Of a stretch of DNA of 64,000 nucleotides, positions 41,756-50,919 are shown piece after piece. Position 1 is the stretch's first letter. Every line of letters starts with the position of its first letter. The notes under the pieces were generated by a model. The model worked only from the letters and a program-made list of their open reading frames with translations, had not been told where the DNA came from and did no database searches. The stretch is taken from assembly GCA_041393395.1 (NCBI GenBank), contig JAWKKG010000007.1:124001-188000 (forward strand). Reading direction: 5' to 3'. The translations under genes and the position numbers were made by a program. Origin of the DNA: JAGQIB01 sp041393395. Its GTDB lineage: Bacteria > ARS69.

Positions 41756-44346
41756 AACGGATCCTTCTTTTCGCGGTCGCGCTGGCGGCGGCGACGCACG
41801 TGCCCGCGCACGCCGCGCGCACCACGGAACGTCTGCCCACCGATGTGGTGCCGGTTCGTCAGGACGTCCAGCTCCGGCTCGACCCGCGGGAGCGATCGTA
41901 CTCGGGCTGGGTCGGCATCGATCTCGAGGTCCGCCGCGCGTCGGATCGAATCGTGCTTCACGCGGAGGGCCTCGACGTCGAAGGGCTCACGCTCGTCGCC
42001 GGCGAGACGCTCACCGACGTGGAGTGGTCCGCGCCGTTCGAGGACGTGCTGGAGGTCCGGGCCGCCGCACCGCTTGCGCCCGGTCCCGCGCGGCTCACGG
42101 TCAAGTTCCGTGCCCCCTACGACACCACCGCGATCGGTCTGTACCGCGTGGAGTCCCGCGGCGACGCCTACGCGTTCACGCAGTTCGAGGCCGATGACGC
42201 GCGCGAGGCGTTTCCCTGCTTCGACGAACCCGCGTTCAAGATTCCGTGGCGTGTCACGCTCACCGTTCCCGCGACCGACGTGGCGATCGCGAATGCGCCG
42301 GTCGAGTCCGAGACCACGGAGGGGGAGTGGCGCACGACCACGTTCCGGGAGACGCCGCCGCTCCCGTCGTATCTCGTGGCGGTGGCGGTGGGTCCGTTCG
42401 ATCTCGTCGACGTGGATCTCGATCGACCGCCGATGCGCATCGTGACGCCGCGCGGACTCGCGCCGCTCGCGACGTTCGCCGCCGAGAACGCTCCGGACGT
42501 CGTCCGCGCGCTCGAGCAGTGGTTCGAGAGTCCGTATCCGTTCGCGAAGCTCGATCTGATCGCGGTGCCGGAGTTCTGGCCGGGCGCGATGGAGCATCCG
42601 GGCGCGATCACGTACCGCGACACGATCCTGCTCCACGACCCCGCGACGTTGACCGCGGGACAACGTCGCGCCTGGGCGCGCGTCACCGCCCACGAGGTCG
42701 CGCACCAGTGGTTCGGCAATCTCGTCACGATGGAGTGGTGGGACGACCTCTGGTTGAACGAGACGTTCGCGGACTGGCTCGGCGACCGCATCACCGACGG
42801 GATCGTGCCGGAACTCGGGCTCCTGGAGGACGAGTTGCAGGGCGTGCAGGGTCACCTCGAGCGGGACGCCCGGCCGTCGGCGCAGCCGATCCGGCGCGAG
42901 GTCCGGCCCGGTGATCGCCTCATGGACGGGGTCGGCGTGGCCTACAACAAGGGCAAGCTCGTGCTCGCCATGTTCGAGGAGTGGATGGGAGCGGAGACGT
43001 TCCGTCGCGGCGTGCTCGAGTATCTGTCGGAGCACTCCCGCGGCAACGCGACGGCCGACGATCTCTGGCGCGCGCTCGATCGCAGCTCGGGGCGCCCGGT
43101 GTCGGCGGCGATGCGCGGCTTCCTGGAGCAGCCGGGCTTCCCGCTCGTGCGAGTGGAGCGGATCCCGGGCGGGGTGCGTCTGACGCAGACGCGGTTCGCG
43201 ACGGCCGGGGTGGAACTGCCGCCGCTCTCCTGGCAGGTCCCGGTGACGCTCGCGTGGGCGGACGCGGAGGGGGGTGTCGAGCGCCGCTCCGTGCTGCTCG
43301 GACCGTCCGGGCTCGACGTGGATCTGCCCGGCGATCCGGTCTGGGTTCGCCCGAACGCGGGAGCGGCGGGATACTACCGCTGGTCGATTCCGCCCCGAGA
43401 TCTGGCGACGCTGTTGGCGGCCGGCGAGTCCGCGCAGAGCCCGCGGGAGCGCATCGAGCTGCTCGGCAACCTCGAGGCGCTGATGACGGCGGGGGAGGTT
43501 TCCGGCGAGCAGTGGATCCGGGCGCTCGACTCGATGACCGCGGACCCGCACCCGCAGGTCCTCGGCGCCGTGATCGCGGCGATGAACGGCGCGCATGCGG
43601 TGTTCGGCGAGCAGCCGGAGGATCGCGCGCTCGCTCTCTGGGCCCGAACGACGCTCCGCGGAGCGCGTGACCGCATCGGTTGGGTGCCGGTCGCGGACGA
43701 GGACCCGAAGGTCGCCGTCGTCCGTCCGCAGCTGATGACGTTGCTCGGGACGTGGGGGGAGGACTCCGAGGTCCGCCGGGAGGGGGCGCGTCTCGGTCGC
43801 GCGTTCCTGGAGGACGAAGCGGCCGTCGATCCGTCGCTCGCCCGGACCGTGCTCGAGCTCGCCGTCCGGGACGGCGACTCCGCTCTCTTCGAGGAGATCG
43901 CGGCCCGATGGCGGAACGAATCCGATCCGGGGCGGCGTGCCCGCTGGCTCCGCACACTCGGCACCTTCCACGATCCGGTCGTGCGTGAACGCGCGCTCGC
44001 GTGGACTCTGGAGGAGAAGCTCTCGCCGCAGGAGGTGCTCACGATCCCGAGCGAGCTCGCGGGCGCGGGAGAGGACGCGCGGGATCGAGTCGTCGACTGG
44101 GCGCTCGCGCACGCGGACGAGATCACGGCGCGCGTCCCCGGACCGTCGCGCATGGGACTCCTGCGACTCGCGGGGAGCTGCTCCGAGGAGCGGCTCGGAC
44201 GCCTCGCGGCGTACTACGAGGCCCGGTCGATCCCGGGCGCCGCGCGGGCGATCACCCGCCAGAAGGACGCGGTCGCCGCGTGTCGCGCGCTCCGCGAAGC
44301 GCAGGGAGAATCGGTGCGGGCGGTGATCGCGGCCGGGCAGCCGTGA
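41752..44346 (+). CDS. M1-family zinc aminopeptidase
   Basis: An 864-residue exported aminopeptidase (signal about 1-22) removing N-terminal residues from peptides. The zinc motif HEVAHQWFGN (about 315-324) and third ligand Glu in LWLNETFADW are intact. The substrate-gating motif reads GAMEHPGA (about 279) where the family has GAMEN. The N-terminal beta-saddle and the C-terminal ERAP-like helical domain (about 550-864) are present at normal length. GTG 41752 overlaps the ggt stop and GGGAGGG lies about 10 nt upstream. With ggt and the aminotransferase it forms a translation-coupled operon for peptide and amino acid use. Confidence 0.92.
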   Translation: MKRILLFAVALAAATHVPAHAARTTERLPTDVVPVRQDVQLRLDPRERSYSGWVGIDLEVRRASDRIVLHAEGLDVEGLTLVAGETLTDVEWSAPFEDVLEVRAAAPLAPGPARLTVKFRAPYDTTAIGLYRVESRGDAYAFTQFEADDAREAFPCFDEPAFKIPWRVTLTVPATDVAIANAPVESETTEGEWRTTTFRETPPLPSYLVAVAVGPFDLVDVDLDRPPMRIVTPRGLAPLATFAAENAPDVVRALEQWFESPYPFAKLDLIAVPEFWPGAMEHPGAITYRDTILLHDPATLTAGQRRAWARVTAHEVAHQWFGNLVTMEWWDDLWLNETFADWLGDRITDGIVPELGLLEDELQGVQGHLERDARPSAQPIRREVRPGDRLMDGVGVAYNKGKLVLAMFEEWMGAETFRRGVLEYLSEHSRGNATADDLWRALDRSSGRPVSAAMRGFLEQPGFPLVRVERIPGGVRLTQTRFATAGVELPPLSWQVPVTLAWADAEGGVERRSVLLGPSGLDVDLPGDPVWVRPNAGAAGYYRWSIPPRDLATLLAAGESAQSPRERIELLGNLEALMTAGEVSGEQWIRALDSMTADPHPQVLGAVIAAMNGAHAVFGEQPEDRALALWARTTLRGARDRIGWVPVADEDPKVAVVRPQLMTLLGTWGEDSEVRREGARLGRAFLEDEAAVDPSLARTVLELAVRDGDSALFEEIAARWRNESDPGRRARWLRTLGTFHDPVVRERALAWTLEEKLSPQEVLTIPSELAGAGEDARDRVVDWALAHADEITARVPGPSRMGLLRLAGSCSEERLGRLAAYYEARSIPGAARAITRQKDAVAACRALREAQGESVRAVIAAGQP

Positions 44347-45554
44347 GCGGGCGCACGGAGAGAGAGATCCGCGCGCGGTTTCCGGCGCTCGCGACCGGCA
44401 CCGTGTTCCTCGAGAACGCGGGCGGATCGCAGGTGCCGCGCGACGTCATCGAGCGCGTGTCGACGTATTTCCGCGAATCCTACGTCCAGCTCGGCGCCGG
44501 CTACCGGCGTTCCGACGTCGCGACGCAGACGGTGGACGCGGCACACGAGTTCGTGGCGACGCTCACGAACTGCCGCGACGTCGCCGTGCCGATCCTCGGC
44601 TCGTCGTCTACCGTCCTGCTGCACGTGCTCGCGGGCGCGTACGCGCCGAAGGTGCGGGGCCGAGAGATCATCGTGTCGGAGGCGGGGCACGAGGCGAACG
44701 TCGGGCCGTGGGTGCGGCTCGAGGCCGCCGGCGCCGTGATTCGCTGGTGGCGCGTGAACGAGCGGGGGGAGAGCTCGCTCGCGGCACTGGAGTCCCTGCT
44801 GAACGACCGGACCGCGCTCGTGGTGTTCCCGCACGTGTCGAACCTGCTCGGTGGGGTGGTCGATGTGCGCGAGATCACACGCCTCGCGCACGCGCGCGGC
44901 GCGCGCGTCGTGGTGGACGGTGTGGCGTACGCGCCGCACCGCGCGATCGACGTCGCGGGCTGGGGTGCAGACTGGTACGCGTACTCGACGTACAAGGTCT
45001 ACGGCCCGCACCTCGGTGCGCTCGTCGGCCGCCGCGACGCGATCGCCGAACTCGTGGGCCCGAACCACTTCTTCGTGCCGGAGGAAGAGCTTCCGTACAA
45101 GTGGGAGCTCGGCGGCGTGCCGCACGAGTCGTGTGCGGCGCTGCTCGGAACGAGGGACTATCTCGCGTGGCTCGGCGGGTCCGGGGCAGCGGATCGAGCG
45201 ACCCTGGAGCGAGCGTTCGCCCCCATGGAGCGCCGCGAGGCGACGTTGACCGCGCGCCTGCTCGCGTGGCTCGTCGAGCGCGGGGCGCGGATCGTGGGGC
45301 CGGGGCTCGACCCGGGAGCGGACCGGGTGGGCACGGTCAGCTTCCTCGCGCCGGGTCGCGACGTGGGGGCGATCTGCGCCGCGGCGCACGCCGCCGACGT
45401 GGGCATCCGCTCCGGCCACATGTACGCGTACCGGCTCTGCGAGGCGATGGGGATCGCGCCGGCCGACGGCGTCGTGCGGGTCAGCCTCGTCCACTACACC
45501 TCGGACGACGATCTGGACCGCCTGTTCGACGCCATCGGCCCGGCGCTGGGCTAG
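44343..45554 (+). CDS. Class V PLP-dependent aminotransferase / cysteine desulfurase-like
   Basis: A 403-residue fold-type I PLP enzyme. The N-terminal FLENAGGSQVPRDVIE, the cofactor-binding Asp in ARVVVDGVAYAPHRAID, and the Schiff-base lysine in YSTYKVYGPHLGAL (about 217) identify the NifS/CsdA-like class V group. The C-terminal RSGHMYAYRLCEAMGI carries a Cys at about 366, near where cysteine desulfurases place their catalytic loop, but the loop motif is not typical. Cysteine desulfurase or isopenicillin-epimerase-like activity are both possible. GTG 44343 overlaps the M1 stop. No signal peptide, so it acts in the cytoplasm on products of the exported peptidases. Confidence 0.85.
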   Translation: MSGRTEREIRARFPALATGTVFLENAGGSQVPRDVIERVSTYFRESYVQLGAGYRRSDVATQTVDAAHEFVATLTNCRDVAVPILGSSSTVLLHVLAGAYAPKVRGREIIVSEAGHEANVGPWVRLEAAGAVIRWWRVNERGESSLAALESLLNDRTALVVFPHVSNLLGGVVDVREITRLAHARGARVVVDGVAYAPHRAIDVAGWGADWYAYSTYKVYGPHLGALVGRRDAIAELVGPNHFFVPEEELPYKWELGGVPHESCAALLGTRDYLAWLGGSGAADRATLERAFAPMERREATLTARLLAWLVERGARIVGPGLDPGADRVGTVSFLAPGRDVGAICAAAHAADVGIRSGHMYAYRLCEAMGIAPADGVVRVSLVHYTSDDDLDRLFDAIGPALG

Positions 45555-45583
45555 CCGCGCCGGGCTAGCCGGCACTCACCGCG

Positions 45584-47647
45584 CTAGCGATCGAGTCGCA
45601 CCACCTTCTGCGTGCGCGTCTCGCCGTCCGCCGTGATCCGCACGAAGTAGACGCCCGCGGGCACGTCGCGGCCGGATTCGTCGCGGCCGTCCCAGTCGTG
45701 GCGGTGCGGGCCGGCGGCGAGCCGCTCGGCCGACGTCGCGCGCACGAGGCGCCCCGCCACGTCGAAGATCGCCGTCGCCACCGCGGCCTCGCGCTCCAGC
45801 GTGAACGAGATCGACGTCTCGCCCGCGAACGGATTCGGCGCGACCCGCGTGTCGGAGGCGTTCGCCACGCGCTCCGGCGCCGCCGTCGACGGATTCGTGA
45901 GACTCATCGGCGCCGAGCACACGAGCGAGTAGTCCTGCGACCCGTTCGCGAGCGTTCCCTGGTGGTACACGCGGATGCGGTGCACGCCGGCGGGCACGAG
46001 CGCGACCTCGATCTGCTCCAGGTTGTCGCGGAAGTTGCGGCCGTTCGTGGCCGCCGCCGACGGATTCGACGGATCGAGCACCCACGGCTGGTAGACCACG
46101 TCGACCACCGCGAACTCCACGTCGAGGTCGTTCACGAGCATCGCGTCCGGCGGATCGAGTGCGGGAGCGGGCGGCGTACCCGCGGGGTCCGTCCAGCCGA
46201 GGCCGAGGCGGATGTCGGTCGGGGAGTCGATCGTCACGAAGTACTCGTCCGTCGCGCCGTTCGCGAGCGTGCCCTCGATCACGTGCGAGGTCCCGGCTGC
46301 CGCGTCGGCGTCCGCCTGCACGAGCAGCGCGGCGGCGGCCGTGTTCAGCAGGCCCCACCCGTTCATGTAGTCGGGGCCGGGATCCGGACCGGCCTCATCC
46401 GTGGTGGAGCACAGGATCGTCTTGAGGGTGGCGGCACGGGCGGGGCCGCCGTGGGTCACCTTCCAGTGCTGAGCCACGAGATTCGCGGAGCCGGACGCGT
46501 TCGGCGACGCCATCGACGTTCCGCTGTAGCTCGCGTACGACGTGTTGCTGCTCGCGATCGACGACCGCAGCCCCACCCCGTTCGCCACGAGATCCGGCTT
46601 GATCCGGCCGTCGTCCGTGGGGCCCCAGCCGCTGAACGTCGACATGACCACGTCGCCGGCGGAGGTCCAGCCGCCGGGGATGTCGTTGATTGCGCCGACC
46701 GACAGGATGTTCTTCGCGTTCTTGAGCCACGCCACGGTGTCGTAGCCGGTGGCGCCGCCGTCGGCGTCGTGCGAGTCGTTGGACTGCACCCAGCTGCCGT
46801 CCCAGTGGTAGTGCGTGCCGCCCGGTCCCGGACCGAAGTCGTTGCGGTCGTTGCCGGCGGAGCCCACGATCAGGTAGTTCGGCGCGTTGAACGAGATCGC
46901 GTCCCAGGCTTGCGCGTTCGAGTCGTAGTAGCCGAAGCCGTAGTCCTCGCTCGAATCCACGTCGAGGTCGCCGTACCAGTACCAGTCGCCCTGCGAGTCC
47001 TGGTACCAGCCGGTGATGAAGCCGTACGAGTGGTTCGAGATCAGCAGACCCTGGGCGGCGGCGCTCGCCATCTCGGAGTCGTCGCTGTTCCAGTCGTAGC
47101 AGTGCAGCTCGCCCTCGTAGGACATGCCCTTCGCGGTCGGGTCCACGCCCTCGCCGATCATCGTGCCGGACACGTGCGTGGCGTGATTGGAGAAGCTCGA
47201 GGCGCCGTCCTCCTGCGAGGCGCGCCCGGTGAGCTCCTGGTGCGACGTGCGGACGGCGCCGCCGTCCCAGATCGCGAGCTCGCCCGGGACCGTGGTGGAA
47301 CCGGTCAGGCCGAGGCCGCTGGAGCCCCCGGGATGTGCTTCGTCCGTGGAGACGGTCTCGGCCGCCATCTCGTTGTCGGTGGCGTAGGTGCGCGGAAAGC
47401 CGCGCGCGTCGAGGTAGAGGATCTGGACGTCGCGGTCCGCGGCGCCCACCGGGCCGGGGCGCGGTGAGGCGAGGAGCGCCTGGAACGCGGGTCCGCGGCC
47501 GGCGTCGCGGCGGGCCGCGAGCTCGGCGGCGAGGCGCTGCAGGGCCGGGACGTTCGTGGCGTGGGCCGGAGCGGACAGGGTGAGCGGGCCGAGAAGCAGC
47601 CCCAGGGCCGGTGTGAGGGCCGGCGCGGCGAGCGAGCGAAGTCTCAC
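45584..47647 (-). CDS. Secreted subtilisin-like (S8) protease with FlgD-like tail
   Basis: A 687-residue exported protease. Signal about 1-28, then the S8 domain interrupted by aromatic-rich loops (WYQDSQGDWYWYGDLD). Catalytic Asp is in AIWDGGAVRTSHQ (about 127), His in SNHATHVSGTM (about 152), Ser in SGTSMASPNASGSANL (about 378). A P-domain-like beta-sandwich with DAMLVNDLDVEFAVVD follows, then the FlgD-like tail (VAPNPFAGETSISFTL, FDVAGRLVRA, GVYFVRI). GTG 47647 is preceded by GGGAGAAGG; an upstream ATG at 47725 gives a poor signal. It is a different subtype from the 1468-residue protease at 29751 and has lost the FnIII modules. Confidence 0.9.
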   Translation of the reverse strand: MRLRSLAAPALTPALGLLLGPLTLSAPAHATNVPALQRLAAELAARRDAGRGPAFQALLASPRPGPVGAADRDVQILYLDARGFPRTYATDNEMAAETVSTDEAHPGGSSGLGLTGSTTVPGELAIWDGGAVRTSHQELTGRASQEDGASSFSNHATHVSGTMIGEGVDPTAKGMSYEGELHCYDWNSDDSEMASAAAQGLLISNHSYGFITGWYQDSQGDWYWYGDLDVDSSEDYGFGYYDSNAQAWDAISFNAPNYLIVGSAGNDRNDFGPGPGGTHYHWDGSWVQSNDSHDADGGATGYDTVAWLKNAKNILSVGAINDIPGGWTSAGDVVMSTFSGWGPTDDGRIKPDLVANGVGLRSSIASSNTSYASYSGTSMASPNASGSANLVAQHWKVTHGGPARAATLKTILCSTTDEAGPDPGPDYMNGWGLLNTAAAALLVQADADAAAGTSHVIEGTLANGATDEYFVTIDSPTDIRLGLGWTDPAGTPPAPALDPPDAMLVNDLDVEFAVVDVVYQPWVLDPSNPSAAATNGRNFRDNLEQIEVALVPAGVHRIRVYHQGTLANGSQDYSLVCSAPMSLTNPSTAAPERVANASDTRVAPNPFAGETSISFTLEREAAVATAIFDVAGRLVRATSAERLAAGPHRHDWDGRDESGRDVPAGVYFVRITADGETRTQKVVRLDR

Positions 47648-47758
47648 GAGACCTTCTCCCGTTGCGAAGTGAATGCGGAGCGGGGCAGTGAACTCATTAT
47701 CGCAGGTCGGCGACGCGTTCCGCAAATCGACGGGCCCGAGCGGCCGGCGGGCCGACGG

Positions 47759-48532
47759 TCAGATCGCGGTCCAGCCGCCGTCGACCATGAGCACGTGGCC
47801 CGTGACGTAGCGCGACGCGTCGGACGCGAGGAACACGGCGGCCCCCGCGAGATCGTCCGGCTCGCCCACGCGCCCGAGCGGCGTGCGCTCGAGGATCTTC
47901 GCGTACGTGTCGGGCTCGCCGAGCGCGGGCGACGTCATCTCGGTGCGGATGTAGCCGGGGCCGATCGCGTTCACGCGGATGCCGTGGCGCGCCCACTCCA
48001 CCGCGCAGGTGCGCGTGAGCTGCACGACCGCGCCCTTCGTGGCGGCGTACGGCGCGGAGTTCGGATCCGCCACCACACCCGCGAACGACGCGAGATTCAC
48101 GATCGCGCCGGGACGTCGCGCGGCGATGCAACGTCGCGCGAGGATCTGCATGCCGAAGAACACGCCGTCCAGGTTGAGCGCGACCATGCGCCGCAGGTCC
48201 TCGCGCGAGTAATCCTCGGCCGGTGTGCGCTGGCTGATGCCCGCATTGTTCACGAGGATGTCGACGTCGCCGAGGTCGCGGGCCGCGAGATCGAACGCGG
48301 CTTCGAGCGAGGCCGGGTCCGTCACGTCGGTCGGCGCGAAGGCGGCGCGGTGGCCCGCACTTTGCAATGTGGCGGCGGCGGACTGCCCGCGCGCGGGGTC
48401 GATCTCCGCCACCGCGATCGCGGCCCCGGCCCTGGCCAAACCCTGGGCAATCGCGAGCCCGATGCCGCGTCCGCCCCCCGTGACGAGAGCGACGCGGCCG
48501 GAAAGGTCGAAGGGAGAGGCACTTGCGGGCAT
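47759..48532 (-). CDS. Short-chain dehydrogenase/reductase, FabG-like
   Basis: A 257-residue classical SDR with all catalytic residues: TGGGRGIG nucleotide loop (about 18-25), NNAG (about 90), Ser in IVNLASFAG, and YAATK (about 158-162). The Asp after beta-2 (AVAEIDPARG) suggests NAD preference. The C-terminal VTGHVLMVDGG is typical. ATG 48532 gives the normal N-terminus; AAAGGA lies about 10 nt upstream. Probably a 3-oxoacyl or sugar/polyol dehydrogenase; the substrate is open. No operon partner is evident: both flanking gaps are over 100 bp. Confidence 0.9.
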   Translation of the reverse strand: MPASASPFDLSGRVALVTGGGRGIGLAIAQGLARAGAAIAVAEIDPARGQSAAATLQSAGHRAAFAPTDVTDPASLEAAFDLAARDLGDVDILVNNAGISQRTPAEDYSREDLRRMVALNLDGVFFGMQILARRCIAARRPGAIVNLASFAGVVADPNSAPYAATKGAVVQLTRTCAVEWARHGIRVNAIGPGYIRTEMTSPALGEPDTYAKILERTPLGRVGEPDDLAGAAVFLASDASRYVTGHVLMVDGGWTAI

Positions 48533-48759
48533 GGAGACGTGTCCTTTCGCGGCGCAGGGCCGTGTGCAGCGGACGAACGAGGCGGCGAGCGGCGGGCTCG
48601 TTTGCGGACTGGCACGGGCGGTGCATAGCAACCGGTCCGGAACGTCGGCGGCGCAACGGGGCCGCCGGGTCGTCTGGAGCCGGGTTCGGCCGGGGACGAT
48701 AACAGAGGGAGGCGGGGAGGGGCAGACGTCCCCGTCGACGCGCCGTGAAGGAGTGAGTC

Positions 48760-50886
48760 ATGCCCTGGTACCGACAGCTGAGCTTCGCGTTGGTCGCGAT
48801 CCCGTGCCTCGTCGTGCCGGCCCGCGCGGAGCTGGAGCTCGAAGCTCACTGGGACATTCCGGTTCCCTCCGCGATTCCGGGCGGGATCTCCTACCCGGTC
48901 GACGTCGCGGGCGACGCCGGCGACCGGGTGTATGTGCTTTGCGCTGTCTCCACGCCGGATCGATTCGTCACCGTGTTCGAGGGCGACGGAACGATCGTGT
49001 CACAGTGGACGACCCCGCGGGGAACCGAGACCGATCTGGCCGTGACGTCGGAAGGCGAGATCGTCCTGCTCGACGAAGCGAGCGCGACGCTGTCGTTCTT
49101 CGGCGCAACCGGTGAGCCGCACGGCAGCTTCTCGACCGCGCCGACTCTGGAACCCGAGGACGTGGCCGCCGTACCCTGGGGCGGGGTCGTCGTCTGCGGA
49201 GACCGCGTGACGCACTTCGATCGACAGGGGCAGGTGATCGACAGCTGGGAGACTTGGCTCCTTCGCGAGCCGAGGCAAGGGGCCGATCCCGTAACCGACT
49301 ACTGCCCCACGCGGTCCGTCGCGGCTCATCCGGAGGGCTACTTCCTCGTGCCGCTCTGGTACGGAGTCGTCCGGCTGTGGCCGGGCGAGCCGGCCGAGGT
49401 GTTCGGCCCCGACGACTACTACTACGGCGGCTGGTGGCAGAGCACCGAACCGGCCGAGCTCGCGATCGGCGCGCACGGCGGGTTCTGCACGCGATCGCTG
49501 GGGGGCAGCTATTTAGTCCTCCGCGGGCCGCGCGGCTTCGTGATGGAGCCCTACGGCCCTGGGGAACCGATCCGAATCGCCGTCGACGGGAGGGGGCGGC
49601 TCGTCGACTTGCGCGAGTTCACGCGGGAGTGGCATCGAGGCGCTTCGGTGGCCCGGTTGCGCCCGTCCGGAAGTGTCTATGTCGGTACTTCGGTCTACGG
49701 CAGTGACCTCCCGTCCATTCGGGTCGACGGTGTATCCGTACCGGCGTCCGGGCACTTCGAGTGGGAGCCCGGCTCCGTCCATCATCTGGAGGCGAATCAC
49801 GTCCCGACACAGCCCGGCGAGCGCTGGTCGTTCCACGGCTGGGATCCGGAACGGGCCGGAGCCTTCGAGCTGGTCGTGCCGGAGATCGCGATCGGCCTGC
49901 ACGCCGATTTCCGCTACGAGTACGAGGTGACGGTCGAGGTGGAGGGTGGCGGCACGGCCACGCCAGGCTCTCACTGGGTTCCGCGCTGGACGCGCGTGGA
50001 CTTCGCCGCGATGCCCGATCCCGGATGGCGATTCGCGCACTGGACAGGATCCGACGAGCTCCCGGGGGCACCCGACGTTCGGGAGGCGGAGTTCACACGA
50101 GTGATCGAGCACGGAGTTCGGTACACCGCCCACTTCGTTCGCGACGGTCTCACGTTCACGCTGAGCGCGAGCGACACCGATCCCTTCGCCACGGAATCCC
50201 AGCCCACCCACGGTCTCCGGGATCTACACCTGTGGGCGGGCTGTCTGGATCGCGGGCTGTCGGCGTTCGAAGCCGGCGTGGAGGGTTCGATCCAGGTGCT
50301 CGGGTTCGAGCCGGCGGACGGGATGCTGAGCCTCGGTCCGCCGGACGCGCCGATGATCGCGCTCGGTGGCTGTCCCGTGGGGGAGTCGGTGCGGCTCGGG
50401 AAGTTCACGGTGTGGGACGACGGTGGCACGCTGGCGTTCACGGACTCCCCGAACGGGATGATGGTCGCGGTGGATTGCCCGGGCGAGCTCCAGTCGTGGC
50501 CGTTCGAGTGGATCGGGTTCTCGTCGGCGGGGGCGTCGCCGCGTTCGGCGGATCCGCACTGCCCGGGCGATCGCGTGCCGGCGGCGCAGCGTCCGGGGCT
50601 GGCCGAGGACCATGCGGAATCGCCGCGTCTCACGCTGGCGCGGAATCCCTTCCGGGGCGAGCTGCCGATCGGGCTGGATCTCGCGGGGGCGCCGTCCGGC
50701 GAGCTGCGGGTGTTCGACGTGCTGGGCCGTCAGGTGCGCACGCTGCCGCTGGCGTCGGGTGTGATGGCGGCGCGGTGGGACGCTCGGGACGAGGCCGGAG
50801 CGCCGGTGCGGGCGGGCGTGTACTTCGTGCGACTGACGACGGCGGGTGAGAGCCGGACGTCGAAGGTCGTGTACCTCGGACCGTAG
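48760..50886 (+). CDS. Secreted multi-domain surface protein with beta-repeat module and FlgD-like tail
   Basis: A 708-residue exported protein: signal peptide (1-22), a ~300-residue region of repeating beta strands resembling an NHL/propeller (VDVAGDAGDRVYVLCAV, then AVTSEGEIVLLDEAS), a bacterial-repeat (InlB-B-like) module with VEGGGTATPGSHWVP and PGWRFAHWTG (about 390-440), another beta domain, and the FlgD-like tail (LARNPFRGELPIGL, FDVLGRQVRTL, GVYFVRL). AAGGAG precedes ATG 48760. No catalytic site is visible; an adhesive or structural surface function is inferred from the domain mix. Confidence 0.78.
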   Translation: MPWYRQLSFALVAIPCLVVPARAELELEAHWDIPVPSAIPGGISYPVDVAGDAGDRVYVLCAVSTPDRFVTVFEGDGTIVSQWTTPRGTETDLAVTSEGEIVLLDEASATLSFFGATGEPHGSFSTAPTLEPEDVAAVPWGGVVVCGDRVTHFDRQGQVIDSWETWLLREPRQGADPVTDYCPTRSVAAHPEGYFLVPLWYGVVRLWPGEPAEVFGPDDYYYGGWWQSTEPAELAIGAHGGFCTRSLGGSYLVLRGPRGFVMEPYGPGEPIRIAVDGRGRLVDLREFTREWHRGASVARLRPSGSVYVGTSVYGSDLPSIRVDGVSVPASGHFEWEPGSVHHLEANHVPTQPGERWSFHGWDPERAGAFELVVPEIAIGLHADFRYEYEVTVEVEGGGTATPGSHWVPRWTRVDFAAMPDPGWRFAHWTGSDELPGAPDVREAEFTRVIEHGVRYTAHFVRDGLTFTLSASDTDPFATESQPTHGLRDLHLWAGCLDRGLSAFEAGVEGSIQVLGFEPADGMLSLGPPDAPMIALGGCPVGESVRLGKFTVWDDGGTLAFTDSPNGMMVAVDCPGELQSWPFEWIGFSSAGASPRSADPHCPGDRVPAAQRPGLAEDHAESPRLTLARNPFRGELPIGLDLAGAPSGELRVFDVLGRQVRTLPLASGVMAARWDARDEAGAPVRAGVYFVRLTTAGESRTSKVVYLGP

Positions 50887-50919
50887 CTCTCGCCGCGGGC
50901 CGACCCCGACCCGTCGCCG

